Origin: Anadara kagoshimensis
Lineage: Eukaryota > Mollusca > Bivalvia > Arcoida > Arcidae
Length of the DNA: 64,000 bases
Assembly (NCBI GenBank): GCA_021292105.1
Contig: CM037869.1
Location: 29,589,536 to 29,653,535, forward strand
Direction of reading: 5' to 3'
Within the stretch, counting starts at the first letter, position 1. The number at the start of each line of letters is the position of its first letter. Made by a program: the position numbers and the translations under genes. Below the pieces are notes generated by a model. That model made no database searches and was not told where the DNA came from. It was given only the letters and a program-made list of their open reading frames with translations. Shown here in pieces: positions 23,395 to 34,710 of this stretch.

Positions 23395-23869
23395 TTGATC
23401 GTGTCGTACTGAGAGGATTTATGAATGTTCCGACATGACACTCCTATATGTGTATATACGACATACACTTTGGAAAAAACAGGAAGTAAAATGTAAAATA
23501 TAAATCGAAAGTTAAAATAAAACTTTTCTTACTTTTCTAAAACTGTAGGAACATGTTGGTCCAAAATTCACCACTTAATATTATCAATTAATTCATCAAC
23601 TAACAATGACTTCATGTATGCGATCTTTGTGTTTTTTTTTAATCTAAAATAGTCACGCTTTATTAAGTCTTGGTGGATATCCAGTTTAAACATGGCAACA
23701 AGTATACAAACAGAATCAATAAATATTGTGTCCTCGTGTTGTCTTGATTGTCAAATAATATACGTGGTTTTTTAGAAACAGATGTATTTTTTCTAAATAT
23801 CTTTATAAAGATTCACTGTTGAGATGATTTCATACAGCTTCCTTGTGTTACAACGACCTCTTCTTACAT

Positions 23870-24140
23870 AACAGAGGCCGCGATTGCGACGTTAGTCTAC
23901 AAACCAAGGGTCTCTCATCGCTGTGATTTCGAGTACCACTCAAAGTGAATTTTCCTTGCCATGACCTTCACTGGTTTACCATGTTTACCCGGTGTCAGTA
24001 TAATGTGACTCGGGGTGATACTCTTGTCTTCGGCGTACTGACTCGGTGAGCTAGCACGTTAAAGTCCCTAGCGTGAGTGTGCGCTAGTACAAGGCAGACC
24101 ATAAAGAACACTCGCATTTCACATGCACGAACTTGTTCAT
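23870..24140 (+). repeat. SINE-like module of the trailing flank (unit 5)
   Basis: Copy of the unit-1 module, nearly identical to it. It lacks a hairpin downstream, as in unit 1. Confidence 0.4.
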
Positions 24141-24882
24141 AAATTAATGTATAGAAATTATTAAAGTAGTTCTCGCCGCGAACTTTACGAGTTAATTTTG
24201 CATAATCAATTAAAGCAAGAATTCAAAATAGGTGTTAGTATTTGATTAGCAGATTTTTAAGTTTGGAAGATGGTATTTGATAGAAAATAGAAATAACTTA
24301 ACACATATACCGTAAAAACCCATGTGAATTGCACACCTGTTTAATTTACGCAGGCAATTTTTAGACAAATTTTTTGTTGAAAAGCTTCTGCTCTTGTAAA
24401 TTTTGAACCTAAAAATTTCCTGAATTGTCGATCATACGGTCTGGGGTAATAATGTAATTCTACGTATAAGATGCTCAGTGATTACATAATTTATATTTTT
24501 CTTAGCAGTAGCATTTTGATTGTCATAATTTTAACAATTGGAAAAAGTCACTGGGATCATTTGGTGAGGGGATATAGTAATACCGCTCTGTGTGTGTGTG
24601 TGTGTGTGGGGGGGGGGGGTTCGTCGCAATTGGTTTCCGTGCATTTAAAAGCGAACCCTACATCTCACCTTTAAACAGACGCTATTGTGGTGATAGTACT
24701 ACTCAACGCCTCCGCCCCCATCAATCGGTCTTGTCATAATTATTTGACTTAAACGCTCAATATATTATATGACTATTATATCATAAATAAAATCACCACT
24801 TAAAAAGTTTCCAAATTTGCTAGAAGCACACATTAGAACATAACATGTTCATATCAAACAATATAGCATCTCCAACAACTGA

Positions 24883-25926
24883 AAGGAAAACAACATACTT
24901 GCCAATGAATATCTAAGGAACAACAACATACTTGCCAATGAATATCTAAGAAATAACAACATACTTGTAGATGAATGTCGAAGGAACAACAACATACTTG
25001 CCAATGTATGTCTAAGGAACAACAACATCTTTGTCAATAAATATCTAAGGAACAACAACATAGTTGCCAATGAATATCTAAGGACAACAACATACTTCTA
25101 AATGAATGTCTAAGGACAATAACATACTCGCCAATGAATATCTAAGGACAACAACATACTTGCAAATGAATGTCTAAGGACAACAACATACTTGCAAATG
25201 AATATCTAAGGAACAACAACATACTTGCCAATGAATATCTAAGGACAACAACATACTTGCCAATGAATATCTAAGGAGAACAACATACTTGCAAATTAAT
25301 ATCTAAGGAACAACAACATACTTGCCAATGAATATCTAAGGAACAACAACTTACTTGCAAATGAATATCTAAGGACAACAACATACTTGCAAATGAATAT
25401 CTAAGGAACAACAACATACTTGCCAATGAATATCTAAGGACAACAAGATACTTGCCAATGAATATCTAAGGACAACAACATACTTGCAAATTAATATCTA
25501 AGGAACAACAACATACTTGCCAATGAATGTCTAAGGAACAACAACATACTTGGAAATAAATATCTAAGGAACAAGAACATACTTGCCAATGAATATCTAA
25601 GAAACAAGAACATACTTGCCAATAAATGTCTAAGGAACAACAACATACTTGCCGATGAATGTCTAAGGAACAACAACATACTTGCCAATGAATATAAGGA
25701 CAACAACATACTTGCAAATTAATATCTAAGGAACAACAACATACTTGCCAATGAATGTCTAAGGAACAACAACATACTTGGAAATAAATATCTAAGGAAC
25801 AAGAACATACTTGCCAATAAATGTCTAAGGAACAACGACATACTTGCCAATGAATGTCTAAGGAACAACAACATATTTGCCAATGAATATCTAAGGAACA
25901 ACAACATACTAGCAAATGAATGTCTA
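24883..25926 (+). repeat. 33-bp minisatellite array 6 (about 32 copies)
   Basis: Same length and same order of variants as array 2, including the 221-bp higher-order repeat. This indicates a recent copy, because such arrays usually rearrange quickly. Confidence 0.95.
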
Positions 25927-26769
25927 TATACCATATCGACACATGGCTAGAGTGAAAAAATGTTGTTTAACATCCCAATTGCAATCCATTTACTTATATA
26001 AAGACTAGCGTTTACCGGCGGAGGAAACCGGATAACCGTATAAAAAAACACTGACTTTTCGCAAGCAAATAGACAAATATTCTCAGACTAGGCTATAATA
26101 AACCCAAAGCAGTGAGTAGCCTGTAGTCCTTATGCGTCTGCATTAGACATCTCAGTCACAGAGGCCTCATATTAATAAATGAATAGTCAGGCAAGCTTTT
26201 TGGAAAGCTAGTACTTGTAAGATTAACATATGAGTTGTAGGCTACTTTTAATTGATCATGTCGTAATGAGAGGATTTATGAATGTTCCGACATGACAGTC
26301 CTATATGTGTATATACGACATACACTTTGGAAAAAACAAGAAGTAAAATGTAAAATATAAATTGAAAGTTAAAATAAAGCTTTTCTTACTTTTCTAAAAC
26401 TGTAGCAACATGTTGGTCCAAAATTCACCACTTAGAATATAATAATTATAAATTAAATTAGTTTAAATACACCCCACTTAAGTCTAGACTTACCTCTAGT
26501 TATCAATTAATTCATCAACTAACAATGACTTAATGTATGCGATCTTTGTGTTTTTTATCTAAAGTAGTCACGCTTTATTTACAGTCTTGGCGGATATCCA
26601 GTTTAAACATGGCATCAAGTATACAAACAAAATCAATAAATATTGTGTCCTCGTGTTGGCTTGATTGTCAAATAATATACGTGTTTTTTTTAGAAACAGA
26701 TGTCTTATTTCTAAATATCTTAATAAAGAATTATTGTTGAGATAATTTCATACAGCTTCCTTGTGTGAC

Positions 26770-27050
26770 AGCGACCTCTTCTTATATAACAGAGACCGCG
26801 ATGGCGACGCCAGTCTACAAACCAAGGGTCTCTCACCGCTGTGATTTCGAGTACCGCTCAACGTGAATTTTCCTGCCATTGCCCTTTACTGGTTTACCCG
26901 GTGTCAGTATAATGTGACTCGGGGGTGATACTCTTGTCTTCGGCGTACTGACTCGGTGAGCTAGCACGTTAAAGTCCCTGAGTTTGCGCTAGTACAAGGC
27001 AGACCATAAAATACAGTCGCACTTCACATGAACGAACTTGTTCATAGATT
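26770..27050 (+). repeat. SINE-like module of the trailing flank (unit 6)
   Basis: Copy of the unit-2 module; it reads GATTTCGAGTACC where unit 2 reads GATTTTGAGTACC. Confidence 0.4.
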
Positions 27051-27182
27051 AATCCAAAGAAATTATTAAAGTAGTTCTCGCCGCGAAAAGCTGCGTTGCT
27101 AAGCAACATTCAACAACAATGTCTTCCTAAACTACGCCTTTTCAGTCACTGGTCATGGCCGTATGAGACATACATAATTATT

Positions 27183-27338
27183 ATATACACAGTGTGTATA
27201 TACAACCCTCAGTATCAGGTCGAGTCCTTTTTTCCTAGCCGTATCACTACGAGTCGCGCTTGCGCGACGAGTAGTGATACAGCTACGAAAAAAGGACGAG
27301 ACCTGATACGAAGGGTTGTATATACACACTGTGTATAT
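27183..27338. repeat. 156-bp hairpin copy in unit 6
   Basis: Apparently identical to the unit-2 palindrome, including the TCGCGCTTGCGCGA apex. A palindrome this long was copied intact with the surrounding segment. Confidence 0.92.
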
Positions 27339-27710
27339 GATATTTTTATCTAACATTTCCTATTAGATCAATGACGTCACGAGGATAGGTGTCAACAAGA
27401 AATGAGTGACGTCACATTAGCAAATGTAATTATAGTCCCATAACTTCATTTTGTCTAAAACAGACTTTAATACAATCAAACATAATTAATGTAAATATTG
27501 TTAGATAAATATGTTTGTAAATACTTGTAATTGACCAATCAATATACATATTTAAAATTGGTTTTGAAATGAAATATTACCAGTTAATTTTGCATACTAG
27601 TAATCAATTAAAGCAAGAATTCAAAATAGGTGTTAGTATTTGATTAGCAGATTTTTAAGTTTGGAATATGGTATTTGATAGAAAATAGGAATAACTTAAT
27701 ACATGTACCG

Positions 27711-27711
<1 letters not shown>

Positions 27712-27757
<46 letters not shown>
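27712..27757 (+). repeat. (TG)n at start of unit 7
   Basis: The longest TG tract of the block; length polymorphism is expected. Confidence 0.9.
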
Positions 27758-28787
27758 TGTCAAAATTGGTTTCCGTGCATTTAAAAGAGAACCCTACATC
27801 TCACCTTTAAACAGACGCTATTGTGGTAATAGTACTACTGAACGCCCCCCCCCTCCATGAATCGGTCTTGTCATAATTATTTGAGTAAAACGCTAAATAT
27901 ATTATGTGACTATTATATCATAAATAAAATCAACACTTAAAAAGTGTCCAAATTTGCGGTGACCCTTATTCACCTAACTATTGCCCACCTTACTTATAAG
28001 GTTTTTATTTATTAAAAAACTACCATTTAAAAAGGCGAGTAATCATGCCGAGATGATTCATACTAACACTGTTCCTTTTTTTAATAATAATGTTTTCCAC
28101 GCTACCTTTATGACTGGACTGCCATTGAAAGCCGATTACGCAGTTAATTTCTATTAACATGTACGTTAACCCGCCAAAGTTTATAACTATCAAGTACTGA
28201 AACATCATATAAATTTATGATTCGGTCTTATATTTTGACATATGACTGAACGTTTTTCATTAAATAAATAATCGTCCAAAATGTTATTTATCATTTTGAA
28301 TAATTAAAAATGAGAAATATTAGTATTTCAATGCATTTATAATGATGTTATATCATCAGAACTAACAATAGATTCCAGTACTGTCAATGATTGCTTTATT
28401 GTTAATTTCTATTTACAATATGATAGATACCTCAAAATTTTTACAAAAGATATATAGGATTTAATCCATATGCACAAATGTTCAGCTGTTCGTTATTTAG
28501 TTTATACCTATATTCAACATTGCATTGACCGAATGGTAAAGGTGCTTAAATTTTAAAACCCACGACGTCTCACCACTGCATAATCGAGCCTGCTAAACAG
28601 CAAGTGAGAAAGGATTTTTTTCTGGCGGTAGACCTTTACTAGTTAGCTAAGTACCAGTATAATGGACCAAGTGCTGTGTTATGTTATTCTGTGCAATTGT
28701 TGGCGAGTGTTCCAGCTGTTTTAAGGTTGCTACAAGCACACATTAGTACATGTTCATATCAATTGATATAACATCTCCAATAACTGA

Positions 28788-29572
28788 AGGGAAAACAACA
28801 TACTTGCCAATGAAAATCTAAAGAACAACAACATACTTGCCCATGAATATCTAAGGAACAACAACATATTTGCCAATGAATATCTAAGGAACAACATACT
28901 AGCCAATTAATATCTAAGGAACAACAACATACTTGCCAATGAATATCTAAAGAACAACAGCATACTTGACAATGAATATCTAAGGAACAACAACATAATT
29001 GCCAATGAATATCTAAGGTACAACAACACACTTGCCAATGAATATCTAAGGAACAACAACATACTTGCAGATGAATATCTAAGGAACAACAATAGACTTG
29101 CCAGTGATAGTCTAAGGAACAACAACATACTCTCCAATAAATATCTAAGGAACTACAACATACTTGCCAATGAATATCTAAGAATTAACAACATACTTGC
29201 AAATGAATGTCGAAGGAACAACAACATACTTGCAAATGAATATCTAAGGAACAACAACTTTGCCAATAAATGTCTAAGGAACAACAACATACTTGCCGAT
29301 GAATGTCTAAGGATCAACGACATACTTGCCAATGAATATCTAAGGACCAACAACATACTTGGAAATAAATATCTAAGTAACAAGATCATACTTGCCAATG
29401 AATATCTAAGGAACAACATACTTGCAAATGAATGTCGAAGGAACAACAACATACTTGCAAATGAATATCTAAGGAACAGCAACAACTTTGCCAATAAATG
29501 TCTAAGGAACAACAACATACTTGCTAATGAATATCTAAAGACCAACAACATACTAGCAAATGAATGACTATA
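28788..29572 (+). repeat. 33-bp minisatellite array 7a (about 24 copies)
   Basis: Includes units of irregular length (AACAACAACTTTGCCAATAAATG) and a partial internal duplication: ATGAATGTCGAAGGAAC occurs at about 29,202 and again at about 29,429 with similar surroundings. Confidence 0.93.
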
Positions 29573-29953
29573 CACCATATCGACACATGGCTAGAGTGAA
29601 ATTATGAAACTGTAAAATCCATTTGCTTATAAGTTATATAAAGACGAGCGTTTCCCGGTGGAGGAAACCGGATAACCGTAAAAAAACCACTGAACTTTCG
29701 CAAGCAAATGGACAAATATTCTGAAACTAGGCTATATTAAACCCCAAGCAGTGAGGACCCTGTGGTCCTTAAGCGTCCGTATTAGACCTCTCAGTCACCG
29801 AGGCGTCATATTAATAAATGATTAGTCAGGTAAGCTTTTTGGAAAGCTAATACTTGTTAGAATTAATAAATAAATCGTAGGCTACTTTTTATAGATCACG
29901 TCGCACTGAAAGGGGTTGTGTTAACAATAAGAAAAAATGTTCCGACATGACAC
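29573..29953 (+). repeat. Truncated trailing flank between two arrays
   Basis: Begins like every trailing flank (CTATACACCATATCGACACATGG) and stops at ATGTTCCGACATGACAC, after which ATCTAAGGAAC of the minisatellite resumes. The complete flank with the same features appears at 32,412 onward, so this is a breakpoint inside the unit. Confidence 0.85.
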
Positions 29954-32411
29954 TATCTAAGGAACAACATCATACTTGCCAATGAATATCTAAGGAACAA
30001 CAACATACTTGCCAATGAATATCTAAGGCACAACAACATACTTGCCAATGAATATCTAAGAAGCAAGAACATACTTGCCAATGAATATCTAAGAAACAAC
30101 AACATATTTGCCAATGAATGTCTAAGGAACAACAACATACTTGCCAATGAATGTCTAAGGAAGAAAAACATACTTGCCAATGAATATCTAAGGAAGAACA
30201 ACATACTTGCCAATGAATATCTAAGAACAACAACATACTTGCCACTGAATATCTAAGGAACAACAGCATACTTGCCAATGAATATCTAAGGAACAACAAC
30301 ATACTTGCCACTGAATATCTAAGGAACAACAACATACTTGCCAATGAATATCTAAGGAACAACATCATACTTGCCAATGAATATCTATCGAACAACAACA
30401 TACTTGCAGATGAATATCTAAGGAACAAGAACATACTTGCCAATGAATATCTAAGAAACAACAACATACTTGCCAATGAATGTCTAAGGAACAACAACAT
30501 ACTTGCCAATGAATGTCTAAGGAACAACAACATACTTGCCAATGGATATCTAAGGAACAACAATATACTTGCCAATGAATATCTAAAAACAACAACATAC
30601 TTGGAATTGAAGGTCTAAGGACAACAACATACTTGCAAATGCATATCTAAGGAACAACAACATACTTGCCAATGAATATCTAAGGACAACAACATACTTG
30701 CAATTGAATGTCTAAGGACAACAACATACTTGCAAATGAATATTTAAGGAACAACAACATACTTGCCAATGAATATCTAAGGAACAACATCATACTTGCC
30801 AATGAATATCTATCGAACAACAACATACTTGCAGATGAATATCTAAGGAACAAGAACATACTTGCCAATGAATATCTAAGAAACAACAACATACTTGCCA
30901 ATGAATGTCTAAGGAACAACAACATACTTGCCAATGAATGTCTAAGGAACAACAACATACTTGCCAATGGATATCTAAGGAACAACAATATACTTGCCAA
31001 TGAATATCTAAAAACAACAACATACTTGCAATTGAAGGTCTAAGGACAACAACATACTTGCAAATGCATATCTAAGGAACAACAACATACTTGCCAATGA
31101 ATATCTAAGGACAACAACATACTTGCAATTGAATGTCTAAGGACAACAACATACTTGCAAATGAATATTTAAGGAACAACAACATACTTGCCAATGAATA
31201 TCTAAGGAACAACAACATACTTGCCAATAAATGTCTAAGGAACAACAACATAGTTGCCAATGAATATCTAAGGAACAACAATATACTTGGAAATAAATAT
31301 CTAAGGAACAAGAACATACTTGCCAATGAATATCTTAGGAACAAGAACATACTTGCCAATGAATATCTAAGAAACAACAACATACTCGCAAATGAATGTC
31401 TAAGGAACAACAAAATACTTGGAAAAAAATATCTAAGGAACAAGAACATACTTGACAATGAATATCTAAGGAACAACAACATACTTGCCAATGGATATCT
31501 AAGGAACAACAATATACTTGCCAATGAATATCTAAAAACAACAACATACTTGCCAATGAATATCTAAGGAACAACAACATACTTGCCAATGCATATCTAA
31601 GGAACAACAACATACTCTCCAATGAATATCTAAGGAACAACAACATACTTGCCACTGAATATCTAAGGAACAACAACATACTTGCCAATGAATATCTAAG
31701 GAACAACATATTTGCCAATGAATATCTAAGGACAACAACATAATCTCGAATGAATATCTAAGGAACAACAACATACTTGCCAATGAATTTCTAAGGAACA
31801 ACAACATCTTTGCCAATAAATATCTAAAGATCAACAACATTCGTGCCAATAAATGTCTAAGGACAACAACATACTTGAAAATGAAGGTCTAAGGACAACA
31901 ACATACTTGCAAATGCATATCTAAGGAACAACAACATACTTGCCAATGAATATCTAAGGACAACAACATACTTGCAATTGAATGTCTAAGGACAACAACA
32001 TACTTGCAAATGAATATTTAAGGAACAACAACATACTTGCCAATGAATATCTAAGGAACAACAACATACTTGGCAATAAATGTCTAAGAAACAACATACT
32101 TGCCAATGAATATCTAAGGAACAACAATATACTTGGAAATAAATATCTAAGGAACAAGAACATACTTGCCAATGAATATCTTAGGAACAAGAACATACTT
32201 GCCAATGAATATCTAAGAAACAACAACATACTCGCAAATGAATGTCTAAGGAACAACAAAATACTTGGAAAAAATATCTAAGGAACAAGAACATACTTGA
32301 CAATGAATATCTAAGGAACAAGAACATACTTGCCAATGAATATCTAAGGAACAACAACATACTTGCCAATGAATATCTAAGGAACAACAACATACTTGCA
32401 AATGAATGTCT
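29954..32411 (+). repeat. 33-bp minisatellite array 7b (about 74 copies, with higher-order repeats)
   Basis: The longest array in the window. Blocks repeat on a larger scale. The series around ATCTATCGAACAACAAC occurs at about 30,386 and 30,812 (offset 426 bp). The series ACTTGCAAATGCATATC occurs at about 30,630, 31,055 and 31,900. Minus-strand frames of up to 201 codons and plus-strand frames of up to 144 codons coexist over the same bases, so I do not call genes here. Confidence 0.95.
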
Positions 32412-33289
32412 TTACATCATATCGACACATTGCTAGAGTGAAAAAATGGTGTTATACATCCCAATCGCAATCAATTTACTTATATAAAGACGAGCGTTTC
32501 CCGACGGAGATAACCGGATACCGTAAAAACCTCTGACCTTTCGCAAGCAAATGGACAAATATTCTCAGACTAGGCTATATTAAACCCGAAGCAGAGAGTA
32601 GCCTGTGGTCCTTATGCGTTCGCATTAGACATCTCAGTCACAGAGGCCCCATATTAATAAATGATTAGTCAGGTAAGCTTTTTGGAAAGCTAATACTTGT
32701 TAGAATTAATAAATAAATCGTAGGCTACTTTTTATAGATCACGTCGCACTGAAAGGATTTGTGTTAACAATAAGAAAAAATGTTCCGACATGACACTCCT
32801 ATATGTGTATACACGACACACACTATGAAAAAAAACCAGGAAGTAAAATGTAAAATATAAATCCAAAGTTAAAATAAAAATTTTCTTACTTTTCTAAAAC
32901 TGTAGCAACATGTTGGTCCAAAATTCACCACTTAGTATATTATAATTATAAATTAAATGAGTTTATATACACCTCACCTATGTCTAGACTTTACCTCTAG
33001 TTATCAATTAATGCACCAACTTACAGTGACGTGATGTACGAGATCTTTGTGTTTTTTTATCTAAAGTAGTCACGCTTTATTTGCAGTCTTGGCGGATATC
33101 CAGTTTAAACATGGCATCAAGGATACAAACAAAATCAATAAATATTGTGTCCTCGTGTTGGCTTCATTGTCATATAATATACGTGTTTTTTAAGAAACAG
33201 ATGTCTTTTTTCTAAATATCTTGATAAATAATCATTGTTGAGATGATTTCATACAGCTTCCTAGTGTAACAACGATCTCTTTCTAAATA

Positions 33290-33560
33290 ACAGAGGCCGC
33301 GATGGCGACGTCAGTGTACAAACCAAGGGTCTCTCACCGCTGTGATTTCGAGTACCACTCAAATTAAATTTTCCTTGCCATTGACCTTTACTGGTTTAGC
33401 CGGTGTAAGTATAATGTGATTCGGGAGTGATACTCTTGTTTTCGGCGTACTGACTCGGTGAGCTAGCACGATAAAATCCTGAGTGTGCGCTAGTACAAGG
33501 CAGACCATAAAGAACACTCGCACTTCACATGAACGAACTTGTTCATAGATTAATCCATAG
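33290..33560 (+). repeat. SINE-like module of the trailing flank (unit 7)
   Basis: Same words as the other copies (GATTTCGAGTACC, GAGCTAGCACG), slightly more diverged (GATAAAATCC in place of TTAAAGTCC). Confidence 0.38.
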
Positions 33561-33680
33561 AAATTATTAAAGTAGTTCTCGCCGCGAATAGCAGCGTTGC
33601 TAAGCAACATTCAACAACAATTCTTCCTAAAATACGCCTTTTCAGTCGCTGGTCATGGCAGTATGAGACATACATATTAT

Positions 33681-33817
33681 ATACACAGTGTGTATGTACA
33701 ACCCTCTGTATCAGGTCGAGTGCTTTTTCAGTAGCCGTATCACTACGAGTCGCGCAGTGATATAGCTACGAAAAAAACGAGACCTGATACGAAGGGTTGT
33801 ACATACACACTAAGTAT
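33681..33817. repeat. Hairpin copy in unit 7, asymmetric apex
   Basis: The arms start ATACACAGTGTGTATGTAC and end near GTACATACACACTAAGTAT. The apex is ACTACGAGTCGCGCAGTGAT, with part of one side missing. It is followed by two TGACGTCA sites (about 33,945 and 33,985) and by the dyad ATCACCACAGTGTGGTGAT at about 34,031. Confidence 0.85.
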
Positions 33818-34030
33818 ATATTGTTACCTAACATTTCCTATTAGGTCATTAAAATAATAAAAAAAACCCAATACTTTATGTGAAAAAAATACATTTTACC
33901 ACAGAAAACCGCTAAACAATGTTATGACATGTTTTGTAGTAATGACGTCATTGTTTACATTTGACAAATCGGAGATTTCCCAATGACGTCACAATGAGAA
34001 GTGCACGTGTACTTTACCGTCAATGTTGTA

Positions 34031-34710
34031 TCACCACAGTGTGGTGATACATACGCAAAACCACTCATATGTGGTTTTCTGACGTAGCTGATCGCACTCG
34101 TTTATAGTGCGAACGCATACATTACACTCGTGCGCTCTTATGTGTGGTTTTGTATTTATCACATACCCTACCAAACTAAATGAAAAGCTTTCTTTGGCTT
34201 AATCTGTCAAAGAATTCACAATCAACTCAGTATTTCATATTGATTTTTGATCTGATACGAAAAATCTGATACCTGACTGGAAAAACTGCTAAAGAAGTAA
34301 TTAAAAACAACAGATAACTCTTCGTTTACGCATCATTGGTTAACATTTTACTAGTACCATCGTAAACACTGGAAAAAATTAAAAAACAAACATTGATTTA
34401 ACAAAATTATTTAACATCGTCCGCGATTCTCCCAACTCGAGTAAATTCTCCCAACTTAACATGACGTATGTATCACGTATTGACGTCATATTATTTTGTC
34501 ATTACGTATCACATAATGACGTCATATTATTGTTGTCGGAAAAGGGAATTCCCCTAAAAGGAGTTCCGGCTACTATGGTGATACGGAATGTTGTATCACA
34601 CACGCGTGTGATACAGACTTCCATATCACATAGCTGGAAAAAACAGTGTATTACTATAGTAAGATTAAATGGATATGTGATAAAAGATTATGTATCACGC
34701 GTGTTCGATA
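34031..34710. repeat. Palindrome- and ACGT-rich segment, non-coding
   Basis: Contains the dyad TATCACCACAGTGTGGTGATA, several GTATCAC/GTGATAC words in both senses, TGACGTCA at about 34,480 and 34,518, and the inverted word ATCACACACGCGTGTGAT at about 34,595. A plus-strand frame of 88 codons covers part of it, but it is repeats read through. It ends at CGTGTTCGATAAAACTT, where the leading flank of unit 8 resumes. The same end word also closes the hairpin segments of units 3 and 4. Confidence 0.6.

Larger units (their letters stand above)
20895..24588 (+). repeat. Macrosatellite unit 5 (near-twin of unit 1)
   Basis: From about 21,547 onward it matches unit 1 almost base for base. It lacks the 377-bp insert, has a slightly shorter minisatellite and carries an extra foldback element at 22,908-23,390. 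Confidence 0.87.
24589..27710 (+). repeat. Macrosatellite unit 6 (near-twin of unit 2)
   Basis: Matches unit 2 throughout, including the shortened leading flank, the same order of minisatellite variants and the same hairpin. The (TG)n and poly-G lengths differ, and a few single-base differences are visible. Confidence 0.88.
21547..28135 (+). repeat. Segmental duplication, copy B
   Basis: Partner of 9,375-15,535, in the same orientation. It contains the private TTAA foldback insertion, which must therefore post-date the duplication or have been lost precisely from copy A. Right of about 28,135 the two copies diverge to the ordinary unit-to-unit level. Confidence 0.88.
27711..34710 (+). repeat. 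Macrosatellite unit 7 (expanded, two arrays)
   Basis: Contains an array at 28,788-29,572, then only about 380 bp of trailing flank (to GTTCCGACATGACAC), then a second and much longer array. After that come a complete trailing flank, a hairpin and about 0.9 kb of extra palindrome-rich DNA. The internal truncated flank marks an unequal exchange or array jump. Confidence 0.82.
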
